Assembly (NCBI RefSeq): GCF_008327685.1
Contig: NZ_BDDE01000011.1
Location: 463,093 to 527,092, forward strand
Source of the DNA: Actinomadura sp. K4S16
GTDB taxonomy: Bacteria; Actinomycetota; Actinomycetes; Streptosporangiales; Streptosporangiaceae
Length of the DNA: 64,000 nt
Direction: 5' to 3'
This document shows positions 28,701-37,906 of the stretch, one piece after another. The notes beneath the pieces were generated by a model, which searched no databases, was not told where the DNA came from, and saw nothing but the letters and a program-made list of their open reading frames with translations. Numbering within the stretch: position 1 is the stretch's first letter; every line of letters begins with the position of its first letter. The translations under genes were made by a program, and so were the position numbers.

Positions 28701-28709
28701 CACGTTAAC
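28701..28709 (-). promoter_or_regulatory. Possible leaderless -10 element of the AI-2E gene
   Basis: GTTAACGTG ends 5 nt before the ATG of the AI-2E-type gene and repeats the motif found upstream of the GH3 gene. A -10 hexamer at this distance would produce a leaderless transcript, which is common in actinomycetes. Confidence 0.35.
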
Positions 28710-28812
28710 GGCGTCCGGCCCGGCATTCCGGGCGTCCCGCACCGCCGCAGGGGCAAGCTTTGCCGGGATTTCAGCCCCCGCCGCGGCCGCCGCCGCGGCC
28801 GCCGCCGGCCGG

Positions 28813-31800
28813 TCAGCCCTCGGTCGCGGCGGTCAGTTCGGCGAGCAGTTCGCTGGCGTGGACCGCGTCGAGCCCGCCGGTCACGTGGACGCCGCCGATC
28901 GTGACGATCTCGGCGGGGTCGCGGTCGCCGATCGCGACGCCCGACCCGAAGCCGAGGCCGACGGCGGCGCCGCCGGGGAGCCGGCGCGACATGCCGGAGA
29001 CGATGCCGGCGTCGGCGGGCGCATCGTGCTCCCAGCCGTCGCGTTCCAGGCGCAGCAACCGCCCGAGCGGGACCTGCGCGCCCTCGAAGCGGGCGAGGAC
29101 GCCGGTCCGGCGCTCCTCGTCGGTGAGGGCGTGGACGGGCCGGTCCAGCTGCGGGAACGGCTGGGCGATCTCGTAGTCGGCGAACACCCGGGCCCAGGCG
29201 GCCAGGTCCTCCTCGGTGAGGTCGAGGCGGTGCGCGACCCGGACCCGGACCGCGCCGTCCAGGACGAGGGCGTCGTCGGCGAGGTCGGCGAAGGTGCCGT
29301 CTTCGGCGACCCGGAAGGTCGTGCCGTCGCCGGTGACCCACACCAGCCGCCGCACGATGTGGCGCAGCAGGGGGTGGCCGGCGAGGACCCGCTGGAAGTC
29401 GGTCAGGGGCCAGGAGCGCCGCCGGACCATAGCGGTCTCCAGCCTGCGCACCTGGCCGGCGGCCACGGCGCGGGCGTCCTTGCGCAACGCCGCGAACCGC
29501 TTGTGGGCGGCGGGGGCCAGGTCGGGGTCGTCCTTGGCGCCCGGTTTTGGCAGCGCCTTGCGCGGCCTGCCGGACTCGTCCCGGACGCAAGGGGCGAGCC
29601 GCTCGTCGAAGCCGACGGTGAAGCGGCGGGGGCCGTAGTCCAGGACGAGGGTGCCGGCGGCGTCGAGGCCGAGGTCGGGCACGAGGCGGTCGGCGAGTTC
29701 GTCCTCGGTGAGCCCGAGCCCTTCGGCGATCTGGTCGATCTTGCGGCGGGCCAGGTCCTTGAGGGTCTTGAACCGCAGCTTCTGGGAGATGCCGTGCAGG
29801 TGCATGAGCGCGACGTCGGTGCCGATCTCGGCGAGGACGTCCAGGCCCGCGGCGGCGTTCTTGTGGCGGCTCTGGCCGGGCCACGCCCGGATCAGCGGGG
29901 TGAGGCGGCGGGCGGCCTCGTCGCCGCCGAGCAGGCCGAGCTGGGTGAGGGCCCAGCCGTCCCTGGCCGGGTGCCCGGCCGCCTCCCACCGTTCGAACAC
30001 CGCCCAGGAGAACGCGGCGAGCGCCCCGGGGTCGCAGGCCCGCCTGACGTCGGAGAGGTCGGGTCGGGCGCCGCCGGGGCGCTCCAGCGCGAGCGTCAGC
30101 AGCAGGTCGCGCGTCGCGGCGGGCGGCAGGGCCCGGTCGCGTCCGGTCGTGAGGATCTGCGGCAGCAGCGCCGGGTCGGCCCAGTCGCCGATCGCCGGCG
30201 CGCGGACCGGGACCAGGTCGAGCGGGTCGAGGGCCGTCAGGTCGGCGATCGCGGCCGCGGCGGCGTCGCCGTGGACGCGGGCGGCCTCGACGACCGCCTC
30301 CGCGCCCTCGCGCCCGGCGATGTGCAGCAGCGCGGCCTCCGCGGCGAGGCGCTCCCGCCCGGCCGGGCCGAGAGCCGCCGGGAGGAGCAGCCGGGCGGCG
30401 GCGATCCCGTGGCGGGCGAACCACGCGTGCGCGATGGACCGCGCCGACTTCAGCCGCAGCGACCAGTCGGCCATGAGCGCCGCGACGCGCCGGGTGAGGA
30501 ACGGCAGCAGCACCTCGCCGTCGGAGGCCGGCGACTTCGACGCGGCCCTGGCCAGCAGCGCGGCGGCGTCGAGCTCGAAGCGGGCCGCCAGTTCCTTCTG
30601 GGCCCAGGTGAGGGGGACGTCTCCGGCTGCCCACTCGACGAACAGCGGCCGGACCATGTCCTCGGGGCCCTGAGTGAACAGCTGCAGCGTCTCCCAAGGG
30701 GACAGCCGCCCGGCCTTGTGGTCCTGGACCTTGCCTAGCCAGCCGTCCCCGTCCCACCACCGGGCGGACGGGTCGGGGTACCAGGCCTCGCGCTCGCCGG
30801 GCGCCCAGCGGACGGCGTCGGCGTCCGGGGGCACCAGGCCGTCGATCACCACGGCTCGGCGTTCCCGGCGGCGGCGTCTCCAGGGCGGGTTCGCCAGCGA
30901 CGCGGGCACCTCCCGCGCCGGGGCGTCGGGCACGCGGGCCCGGCCCGCCTTCCCCCCGCCCGGTTCGGGGCGGGTGAGCAGATGCTCCTCCAGCAGTTCG
31001 GCGGCGACCCCTGCGGCCTTGCCGGCGCCGGCCGCCGCGTCCGCGAGCAGCCGCGCGGCCCGCGCGGGGAACCGCTTCATCGCCGCGGCCAGCGCGGGCC
31101 TGACGCGCTCCCGGTCGGCGCGGTCCACCAGGGCCCGGAACGCCTCGTCGGTCGGCAGGACCGCCAGCGCCTCGGCGGCGTTCTTGCGGGCCTTGGCGCC
31201 GTCGGCGGTGTCGTAGGCGTGGACCAGCAGCGGCGCGAGCGGCGCGCCGACCCCGTCCACGGCGGTGGCCACCAGATCGGCGTTCGCCGCCTGCCACCCC
31301 AGGACGCCCAGGCGCGGCAGCTGCGCCGGGGCGGTGACGGAGCACCACAGCATCCAGGAGTACATGTACTCCTGCGGCCCGCCGAGTTCGTCCAGCGATT
31401 CCTCGACCCAGTCCTGGCGCGTCGGCGCGAGGTATGCGGCGACGAGGCGGAGCAGGACGGTGCCGCGGTACTCCTCCAGCCGCGCGACGGCCCGCTCGTA
31501 CTCGGCGTCGTAGGCCGCGGCGAGGACGGCCCGCATCCGGATAAGCGCGGACCGCGTCCCCCACCAGTGGCCGTGCTTCGCGTCCGGGTCCCGCAGCCGG
31601 ACCCACGACTCGGTCCGGTCGCCCTGGTCGGTCCACCGCCACGTGGGCTCGGCCTTGCTGATGCCCGCGACCACGGCGGCGGCGAACGCGGGGCCGCGGT
31701 CGGCGCACCACGCGTCCACGAGGCGGCTGTGCGGGTCGTCCCGCCAGTCCTCCTGGCGGACGGCGAGCTGCCCGACGACCGCCGCGCCGATCGGGTCGTC

Positions 31801-32031
31801 CTCCCCGCCGAGGTGGCGGCGGGCCGCCGCGACCAGGCCGGGGTCGCTGCGCGGGTGGGCGAGCGCGTCCTCGACACCGGCCGACCGCGCACGGACCTTC
31901 TCGGCGAGCGCGTCGCCCGCCGCCGGATCGAGCTTGAGCGCGACCCCGGGCGTGCCGCCCCGCCGCGGATGCAGCCGGCGCCGCCACGCCGCCGGAACGA
32001 CCAGGGTCTCCTCGTCGGTCTCCTCGTCCAT
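28813..32031 (-). CDS. DUF4132 domain protein, large
   Basis: A 1,072-residue soluble protein without signal peptide or membrane helix. The first ~700 residues are Ala/Arg/Leu-rich helical repeats resembling HEAT or armadillo units (for example ALAVLPTDEAFRALVDRADRERVRPALAAAMKRFP). The C-terminal DUF4132 region (about 840-1060) includes FQRVLAGHPLLRHIVRRLVWV, DYEIAQPFPQLDRPVHALT and ARFEGAQVPLGRLLRLERDGWE. A WGR domain is not visible. DUF4132 proteins include E. coli MolR relatives and are of unknown function. The gene stands alone, 34 bp from a TetR gene on the same strand. Confidence 0.87.
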   Translation of the reverse strand: MDEETDEETLVVPAAWRRRLHPRRGGTPGVALKLDPAAGDALAEKVRARSAGVEDALAHPRSDPGLVAAARRHLGGEDDPIGAAVVGQLAVRQEDWRDDPHSRLVDAWCADRGPAFAAAVVAGISKAEPTWRWTDQGDRTESWVRLRDPDAKHGHWWGTRSALIRMRAVLAAAYDAEYERAVARLEEYRGTVLLRLVAAYLAPTRQDWVEESLDELGGPQEYMYSWMLWCSVTAPAQLPRLGVLGWQAANADLVATAVDGVGAPLAPLLVHAYDTADGAKARKNAAEALAVLPTDEAFRALVDRADRERVRPALAAAMKRFPARAARLLADAAAGAGKAAGVAAELLEEHLLTRPEPGGGKAGRARVPDAPAREVPASLANPPWRRRRRERRAVVIDGLVPPDADAVRWAPGEREAWYPDPSARWWDGDGWLGKVQDHKAGRLSPWETLQLFTQGPEDMVRPLFVEWAAGDVPLTWAQKELAARFELDAAALLARAASKSPASDGEVLLPFLTRRVAALMADWSLRLKSARSIAHAWFARHGIAAARLLLPAALGPAGRERLAAEAALLHIAGREGAEAVVEAARVHGDAAAAAIADLTALDPLDLVPVRAPAIGDWADPALLPQILTTGRDRALPPAATRDLLLTLALERPGGARPDLSDVRRACDPGALAAFSWAVFERWEAAGHPARDGWALTQLGLLGGDEAARRLTPLIRAWPGQSRHKNAAAGLDVLAEIGTDVALMHLHGISQKLRFKTLKDLARRKIDQIAEGLGLTEDELADRLVPDLGLDAAGTLVLDYGPRRFTVGFDERLAPCVRDESGRPRKALPKPGAKDDPDLAPAAHKRFAALRKDARAVAAGQVRRLETAMVRRRSWPLTDFQRVLAGHPLLRHIVRRLVWVTGDGTTFRVAEDGTFADLADDALVLDGAVRVRVAHRLDLTEEDLAAWARVFADYEIAQPFPQLDRPVHALTDEERRTGVLARFEGAQVPLGRLLRLERDGWEHDAPADAGIVSGMSRRLPGGAAVGLGFGSGVAIGDRDPAEIVTIGGVHVTGGLDAVHASELLAELTAATEG

Positions 32032-32065
32032 GGCGCCTCACCGTAGGCCCCGGCTCTGACAGCGC

Positions 32066-32659
32066 TCAGGGGGCGAACGCGCGGAGGGTGACGTCCACGA
32101 GCGCGTCGGCGTACTCGGGGGTGAGCGGCCCCGAACGGTGCAGCCAGCGCTGGAAGAGCGGGGCGTACAGCACCTCGAGCACCAGGTCGAGGTCGGCGTC
32201 CGCGCGCAGCTGCCCCGCCCGCTGGGCGCTGCGCAGCCGCTCCTTCTTCGCCCGGTCGAGCGGGCCCGCCAGCTTCTCGCGGTACAGGGCGGCCAGGTCG
32301 GGGTCGTCGACGATCTCGGTGTTGAGCGCCCTGAGCGGCGCCTCGAACGCCGGGTCGGCGAACTCGGCGACGGTCGCCCGCATGACCGTCCTGAGGTCGG
32401 CCTCGAGGTCGCCGGTGTCGGGCAGCCGGACGCCCTCCTCCCCCTCGCTGAGCGCCAGGAACGCCTCGAAGACCACCGCGCCCTTGGACGGCCACCAGCG
32501 GTAGATGGTCTGCTTGCCGACGCCCGCCCGCGCGGCGATGGCCTCGATCGTCGTCTTGGGGTACCCGATCTCGGAGACCAGCTCGCGCGCGGCGGTGAGG
32601 ACGGCCCGCCGGGACCGCTCGCTGCGCCGCGCCGGGTTCGGGGTTCTGTTGCCGGACAC
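32066..32659 (-). CDS. TetR-family transcriptional regulator
   Basis: A 197-residue regulator starting with GTG at 32659 (VSGNRTPNPARRSERS). The helix-turn-helix is AVLTAARELVSEIGYPKTTIEAIAARAGVGKQTIYRWWPSKGAVVFEAF, a close match to the TetR consensus; the C-terminal domain is of the TetR_C_11 type. It is divergent from the SDR oxidoreductase gene, with a perfect palindrome between the two starts, so repression of the SDR and of itself is likely. Confidence 0.92.
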   Translation of the reverse strand: MSGNRTPNPARRSERSRRAVLTAARELVSEIGYPKTTIEAIAARAGVGKQTIYRWWPSKGAVVFEAFLALSEGEEGVRLPDTGDLEADLRTVMRATVAEFADPAFEAPLRALNTEIVDDPDLAALYREKLAGPLDRAKKERLRSAQRAGQLRADADLDLVLEVLYAPLFQRWLHRSGPLTPEYADALVDVTLRAFAP

Positions 32660-32681
32660 GGCCGGGAAGCCTACCACCCAA

Positions 32682-32703
32682 CAAGACGATACGTATCGTC
32701 TTG
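32682..32703. promoter_or_regulatory. Perfect 22-bp operator between TetR and SDR genes
   Basis: Two fully complementary 11-bp halves, CAAGACGATAC and its reverse complement, meet without a spacer. A weaker related site, GAGACG-aac-CGTCTC, lies at 32740-32754, followed by CGTCTTG, close to the SDR start, and could be a second binding site. Confidence 0.85.
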
Positions 32704-32779
32704 ACGATAGACCGGCCGCCTTCCATACTCGAGCCTGCCGAGACGAACCGTCTCGTCTTGAAAGAGTGGAGGAGAGTGC

Positions 32780-33601
32780 ATGGCGACCGCCCGCGTATGG
32801 TTCATCACCGGCGCTTCCAGGGGCCTGGGCAGGGCCTACGCCGAGGCGGCGCTCGCCGCCGGAGACCGGGTCGTGGCGGCCGCGCGCGACCTCGACCCGC
32901 TGGACGACCTGGCCGCCGCCCACCCCGACCGCCTCGTCCGGCTGGCGCTGGACGTCCGCGACCGCGCGGCCGTGCACGCGGCGGTGGACCGGGCGGCGGC
33001 CGCGTTCGGGCGACTCGACGTCGTGGTCAACAACGCCGGCACGATGCTGCTCGGCATGGTGGAGGAGGCGACCGAGGAGCAGGTCCGCGCCCAGTTCGAC
33101 GTCAACTTCTTCGGCGCGGTCTGGGTGGCCCAGGCCGTGGTGCCGCATCTGCGGGCGCAGGGCTCCGGCCGCATCCTGCAGGTCACCACGATGGGGACGG
33201 GCGGCGGGGTCGCGTCCGCCGGGTTCTACGCCGCGAGCAAGAGCGCGCTGGACTCGCTGAGCCAGGCGCTGGCGATGGAGGTGGCGCCGTTCGGGATCAA
33301 GGTGACGATCGTGCAGCCGGGCGGGTACGGCACGGACCTGTTCACGCGGGGCACCACGCAGACCCGGCCGAGTCCGGAGTACGAGCCGCTGCGCGCCCGG
33401 CTGGCCGAGATGTGGGGCGAGGACGCCGGCCCCGACCCGAGCACCGCGGCCCCCGTGGTCATGGAGCTGGCCGGCCTGGACGACCCGCCGCTGCGGCTGA
33501 TCGTCGGCGCCGCCTCCTACGACATGGTCCAGGAGATGGACCGGGCGCGCACCGAGGAGTACCGGGCCTGGGAGCACCTCAGCCGCAAGGCCCCGGGCTG
33601 A
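32780..33601 (+). CDS. Short-chain dehydrogenase/reductase
   Basis: A 273-residue classical SDR. The NAD(P) site is FITGASRGLGRAYAEAAL, the structural motif is NNAG (VVNNAGTMLLG), and the catalytic residues lie in TTMGTGGG (Ser replaced by Thr/Gly region) with YAASKSAL (Tyr-x3-Lys). The extended C-terminus (SYDMVQEMDRARTEEYRAWEH) is like that of many actinomycete SDRs. GGAGGAGAG precedes the ATG. The gene is under the divergent TetR. Its 3' end lies 5 bp from the edge of the inserted Tn3-like island. Confidence 0.9.
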   Translation: MATARVWFITGASRGLGRAYAEAALAAGDRVVAAARDLDPLDDLAAAHPDRLVRLALDVRDRAAVHAAVDRAAAAFGRLDVVVNNAGTMLLGMVEEATEEQVRAQFDVNFFGAVWVAQAVVPHLRAQGSGRILQVTTMGTGGGVASAGFYAASKSALDSLSQALAMEVAPFGIKVTIVQPGGYGTDLFTRGTTQTRPSPEYEPLRARLAEMWGEDAGPDPSTAAPVVMELAGLDDPPLRLIVGAASYDMVQEMDRARTEEYRAWEHLSRKAPG

Positions 33602-33610
33602 CCCGTACGA

Positions 33611-33647
33611 GGGATGCAGCCGGAATACGCAGAAAGGGGCCGCGGGC
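33611..33647 (+). repeat. Left terminal inverted repeat of the Tn3-like island
   Basis: It begins GGGATGCAGCCGGAATACG and continues with CAGAAAGGGGCCGCGGGC. It matches the reverse complement of 37869-37906 at 34 of 38 positions, with one 1-nt gap. The CAGAAA-(A/G)-(C/G)GG core resembles that of Tn21-like terminal repeats. Confidence 0.65.
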
Positions 33648-33699
33648 CGGTTCATGATCGTTAGGATGGCCACCGTCGGTTTGGGAGTGCTTCCGGAGG

Positions 33700-34979
33700 G
33701 TGTGCGTGACCTCGATCGATCGGACCGCGTATCCGCGGTTTGGTCGGGTGGTCTCGGCGCGAGAGTTGGCGGAGGCGTTCACTCCGTCGGTGGCCGAGGT
33801 GGAGTGGGCTCGGGGCCGTACGCTGGATCCGCAGCATCTGTTGGCGCTGGTGGTGTGGTTGAAGTCCTACCAGCGGCTGGGGTACTTCCCGAAGCTGGAT
33901 GATGTGCCGGAGGTCGTGGCCCGGCACGTGCGGGGTGTGCTCGAGCTCGCTGAGGATGTGGAGTTGGAGCGCGCGGCGGCGCGTTCGGCCAAGCGGCATC
34001 GTCAGTTCGTCCGGGACCGCCTACAGGTGGTGTACGAGCCGGCGCGGGTCCGCCACGTAAGACGCGATGGCCGGCTCGGTCCGGACAGAGGTGAACAACG
34101 CCTTCTTCGCCAGGGTCGCGGCCCGGCGGCCGGGCGGTCCTGACGAGCGCGCACGAGGCGGTCTTAGCCCAGCACGGCAACAACTACCTGCCGCTGCTGG
34201 AAGCGCACTACCGCTCTCAACCGCTCGGCGCTGTTCACCTTGGTGAACGCGATCAAGCTGGAGGCGACCAACGCCGAGCGCAGCGTGCTGGACGCGGTGG
34301 AGTTCCTGCGCGCGCTGCGCGGTGCCAAGGCCGCGCTCGTGCCCGATCGGCTCACTCTCACCCGGCCCGGCCTGGACGGGGAACCGGTCGCGGTGGAGGT
34401 GGCGATCGATGTGGAGGCGTTCGCCTCGGCGGCTTGGCGGAAGATCCTGCGGGACAAGGCCAAGCCCGGGATGCTGGTGCGCCGCCACCTGGAGGTGTGC
34501 GTGTTCTCCTACCTGGCAGACGCCGGCTACCCGGGCAACACCGATCTCGTCCTCGAGGGCGGCCGTCCGGTACTGCGCCGGCGCAAGGGCGCCGAACGGC
34601 GGCCCGAGGCGCTGATGCTGGAGGCGGCGATCCATGACCGGCTGCCGCAGCGCGCGCTGCTGGACATCTTGACCCGCACCGCGTACCTGCTGGGCTGGCA
34701 CCACCACTTCGGGCCCGCCTCGGGGCCGGATCCGAAGAGGACGCGGTCGATTGGGACCTGATCGAGACGCACTGGAACGACCTGCTGCGCACCGCGATCT
34801 CGATCCGGGAGAACCGGCTGTCCTCGGTCACGCTGCTGCGCCGTCTGGGCCATCACTCGCGCAAGAACCGCCTGTACCGGGCGTTCCGCGAGCTCGGCCG
34901 CGCCATCCGCGCCATCCGCACCATCACGCTGCTGCGGTACCTGTCCGAACCGGAACTGCGCGAGCAGATCACCCACTGA
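33700..34979 (+). pseudogene. tnpA: Tn3-family transposase remnant (tnpA)
   Basis: Fragments of one transposase in several frames. The first (33700 or 33706 to about 34020) is the DUF4158 N-terminus: TSIDRTAYPRFGRVVSARELAEAFTP and LKSYQRLGYFPKLDDVPEVV. After a frameshift, 34140-34230 gives AHEAVLAQHGNNYLPLLEAHYRS, then the next frame (34240 on) LVNAIKLEATNAERSVLDAVEFL and a middle domain up to LTRTAYLLGWHHHFG. A last piece (34743-34979) reads HWNDLLRTAISIRENRLSSVTLLRRLGHH and RLYRAFRELGRAIR. It stops at EQITH, just before the segment that should carry the remaining catalytic region. At least three frame changes plus internal and C-terminal deletions make it nonfunctional. Confidence 0.88.
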
Positions 34980-35308
34980 TAACCCGACGTCTTGCTGATC
35001 GCGGATGCAGTCACCAGAGTAATTCAGCCGGAAACCAGCGCCGGAAGTCGACCAGCGGCCCACGGCAACTGAAGTCGGCCGCCGTGCACGGCCAGCTCGC
35101 AACGCCCGCAGAAGTCCCGCCAGTACCCGCCGGCCGACACCTGCTGGCAGGCGACCGGCCCGCCGTCCAGTCTCCGGCAAAACGGGGGAAGCTCAGCTCC
35201 CGCCTCCTGACGACTGAACAGGCGGTTCATCACCGGTTCACCCTGTAGACGATTTGTGACATATCGGCAAGACTGTCCTTTCGATTCTTTCCGGGCCGTC
35301 TGGCGTGC
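34980..35308. other. Non-coding gap inside the island
   Basis: 329 bp between the transposase remnant and the membrane-protein gene. I see no convincing gene. The last ~60 bp are AT-richer (GACATATCGGCAAGACTGTCC and TTTCGATTCTTTCC) and may hold the promoter of the downstream gene, but no clear -35/-10 pair stands out. Confidence 0.5.
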
Positions 35309-37555
35309 ATGTTTGTGAGGATTTCAGTGGACGCTGATGGGTTGGGCGCAGACGCCGACGTTGCCCAGTCGCCGCCGCAGGACGCGGTTCATGAGGTGCC
35401 GCTTCAGCGGCGTGTTCTGGTCTCGAATGTGGTGGGTGTTCTACGGCTGGGCTATGGGTTGGCAGGTCGGCATCTGCTTTCCTTCCTGGCTCCGGCCGTC
35501 GTTGTGCTGGTGCCGGTCAGTGTGATCTGCGGTGGCCTGATCATCGCGGTGGTCGGGCATCGCGGGCTCATCGTCAACGGTGATCTGCATGCGGTCTCGA
35601 TGTCACCGGGTCTGGTCGTGGCGGTGATCGCTGCGCTGGTGGTCGTGGTCACCGGTTATGCCATGGCGCTGGCTGCGACGGTGATGATGTCGGGGGGCCT
35701 GCTGCTGGGCCGCCCGGTACCTCCGGGGGTAGCCGTCCGGGCGGTGTGCAGGCGGCCGGTCACGTTCGCGGTTTTCGTTGTCATGGTGGGCGCGCTCGGT
35801 GCGCCGGCACTCGCGGCCGGCGTCGCGGTGGCCGCGGCCGGTGTCGCGGCAGGGGCCGGTGTCGCGGTGTTCGTGCTGGTGTCGGGGTGGTCTCTGACGC
35901 TCGGGGTCCCGGTCGCCGTGCTTGATGGGCGGGGTGCGTGGCAGTCGGTCAACCGCGCATGGTCGGTTTCGCGGCAGCGCAGAACGCGGCAGACCATCGC
36001 TTTGACGCTGGGCATGCTGGTGGGGCCGGGCCTGTTCGTCGCTGGAGTGCGCTGGGCAATGTCCCCGCTTGGGGGAGCCGCGCACATCGTGCTCGTCAAT
36101 GCCGTCATCGCCATCGCGGTCGTAATCGTGGTGCCGTTCCAGGCGGGCGTACTCACCGTCGCGGCGCTGAACCAGGAGTACCCCGCCGCGCCGCTGAACC
36201 AGTGGTACCCCGACTCCCCGGAAGAAAAGCCCGCAGAGCCCCTCGACCTCGCCCACATCGCCGAACTGCTCCCTGGCACCGGTTCGATACCTCCTCGCAC
36301 CCGGTGGGCGGCACTGTGCCTGGTTCTGCTGCCGCTGCCCGGTCTGCTCTACGGCGGGTACGTGTCGCGCAACCCACTGGGCCTGACCACCGACCACGCG
36401 GTGATGGAGAAGGTCGGCGGCCTTCCGATGGCGTTGCAACTGCTGCCCGGGCAGCGGCCGATTGCGATCTTCTCTGACCTGTCCGCACGCGTGTGCGCCG
36501 GCCCGGGCTGCACCGACAGCCGCCTCTACAGCGGTGTCCACGTTGGCGACCGGCGTGACAGAGGCGGCAGCGCCGTGACGCTGCCGGACGGCACAGTGGC
36601 CGTGGCCGTATGGGGTCCGCAGCACCCCGGCAAGGGCGATGACCACGCGCTGCCACAGGTGCTGCGACTGCTCCGGTGCGACACCAGCGGATGCGGCGGC
36701 CGGCCGGCGACCCAGAACGCACCGGTCGTGGCCCGCAGCGACAATGACCACCTGGCCTCCTCGCGTGTGGCGGCGATGACCGCGACCCGTGGGGGCATCG
36801 TGATCGCTGCGATGTCAGAGACCAGATATCCGGACCCGAACCGGCCTGGAGGCCCTTTCGGGCTGCGGATGCAACTCATCCGATGCGCCGACATCCGCTG
36901 CACGACACCCCACACCCTCGCCAACGTTCGCCTATCAGCCGACCCGAGCCCCACAAGCCGTCCGATCGCCATGGCAGCCGACCAGCAGGGCCGCCCGATC
37001 GTGGCGTACGAAGACGCCGACGCCATTGTCAATGTGATCGCTTGCGATAGCGCCGAATGCCGACATCCCAAGGTCACCCAAACCAGCCTGGAACGGCACC
37101 GAATCGACCCGCTCAACTACGAGCTCTACATGAACGGCGTCGACATCGCCGTACCACCGGATGACCGACCCGTGATCACCTACCGCGACACGCGAACCGG
37201 AGCAGCGAGACTGCTGCACTGCCGCACCTTCGACTGCACACAGGCATCCAACACCGCCCTCAGCGGGCCCGGACGGTGGCAGAGCCGGCCCGCACTCACC
37301 CTCGACCGCGACGGACGTCCACTGATAGCGACCTACGACCGCGACAGGCTCATGCTCGTCGCCTGCCAAGACTTCGGCTGCGACCACCGCCGCGGCGTCG
37401 CTTTGGCCAAGTTCGAGAACGGGCCCGGCTTCGTGGATCTCACCGTCGGCCGCGACGGACACCCGCTGGTGCTATGGAAAGACGGCCGGCTCCTCAGCGG
37501 CAGCAACAGCACGCTGCACTTGACCACCTGCACACGCCCACGGTGCGGCGCGTAA
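35309..37555 (+). CDS. Membrane protein with extracytoplasmic seven-fold C-x4-C repeats
   Basis: A 748-residue protein. The N-terminal half has about five to six membrane helices (57-80, 101-126, 151-200, 229-250, 257-285) and another at 332-350. After that come seven repeats, each with a C-x4-C pair at 396/401, 457/462, 526/531, 579/584, 638/643, 686/691 and 741/746. Between them recur segments such as DQQGRPIVAYEDA, DDRPVITYRDT and DRDGRPLIATYDRD, which look like beta-propeller blades known from secreted proteins with D-G-x-P-(V/L)-I-x-Y units. Seven pairs suggest one disulphide per blade. Base composition is lower in GC than the surrounding genes, supporting transfer. Function is unknown; ligand or surface binding is a guess. 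Confidence 0.78.
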   Translation: MFVRISVDADGLGADADVAQSPPQDAVHEVPLQRRVLVSNVVGVLRLGYGLAGRHLLSFLAPAVVVLVPVSVICGGLIIAVVGHRGLIVNGDLHAVSMSPGLVVAVIAALVVVVTGYAMALAATVMMSGGLLLGRPVPPGVAVRAVCRRPVTFAVFVVMVGALGAPALAAGVAVAAAGVAAGAGVAVFVLVSGWSLTLGVPVAVLDGRGAWQSVNRAWSVSRQRRTRQTIALTLGMLVGPGLFVAGVRWAMSPLGGAAHIVLVNAVIAIAVVIVVPFQAGVLTVAALNQEYPAAPLNQWYPDSPEEKPAEPLDLAHIAELLPGTGSIPPRTRWAALCLVLLPLPGLLYGGYVSRNPLGLTTDHAVMEKVGGLPMALQLLPGQRPIAIFSDLSARVCAGPGCTDSRLYSGVHVGDRRDRGGSAVTLPDGTVAVAVWGPQHPGKGDDHALPQVLRLLRCDTSGCGGRPATQNAPVVARSDNDHLASSRVAAMTATRGGIVIAAMSETRYPDPNRPGGPFGLRMQLIRCADIRCTTPHTLANVRLSADPSPTSRPIAMAADQQGRPIVAYEDADAIVNVIACDSAECRHPKVTQTSLERHRIDPLNYELYMNGVDIAVPPDDRPVITYRDTRTGAARLLHCRTFDCTQASNTALSGPGRWQSRPALTLDRDGRPLIATYDRDRLMLVACQDFGCDHRRGVALAKFENGPGFVDLTVGRDGHPLVLWKDGRLLSGSNSTLHLTTCTRPRCGA

Positions 37556-37868
37556 ATCAAGCGATGCGGTTGAAGGTGTTGCGGAGCGCGCTGGAGTGCC
37601 GGTGGGAGCGTGCTGCCGCGCCCGCAGAGGCCTCCGCTCGGGTCCGTGGCACCAGCCGCAAAGTAGAACGTTTCCCAGGTCGCGGCCGGTCTCAGAACCG
37701 TCTCTTAGAACGCCGAGGTTGCGAGAGAGGTTCTGCGAACGGCGACCTGGGGAATGCCCCAGCCGGACGCGCGGCGCGTTGACCTTGCACAACCGTTCAT
37801 TTCTGAGAATACGAACCGCAACTCGTACGTCCACCTCAGGGCACAGCCACGGCGCCGCCAGGGCGGCC
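37556..37868. other. Non-coding gap at the right end of the island
   Basis: 313 bp after the repeat protein and before the right terminal repeat. It contains an AT-richer patch (GTTCATTTCTGAGAATACG) and a tract with short open frames on both strands, none with recognisable homology. It may be leftover transposon sequence. Confidence 0.45.
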
Positions 37869-37906
37869 GCCCGCGGCCCCTTTCTGCCGTATTCCGGCCG
37901 CACCCG
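37869..37906 (-). repeat. Right terminal inverted repeat of the Tn3-like island
   Basis: Reverse complement begins CGGGTGCGGCCGGAATACGG and continues with CAGAAAGGGGCCGCGGGC. Compared with the left end there are three substitutions and a 1-nt insertion. TACGA follows immediately on the plus strand. Confidence 0.65.

Noticed and set aside
27338..32041. A 1,567-codon minus-strand frame over GH3, AI-2E and DUF4132
   Set aside because: The translation is low-complexity Arg/Pro/Gly, and the three real genes are in other frames with recognisable motifs.
35024..35233. A 69-codon minus-strand frame with two Cys pairs within the island
   Set aside because: No start signal, no recognisable domain and atypical for the neighbourhood; treated as non-coding.
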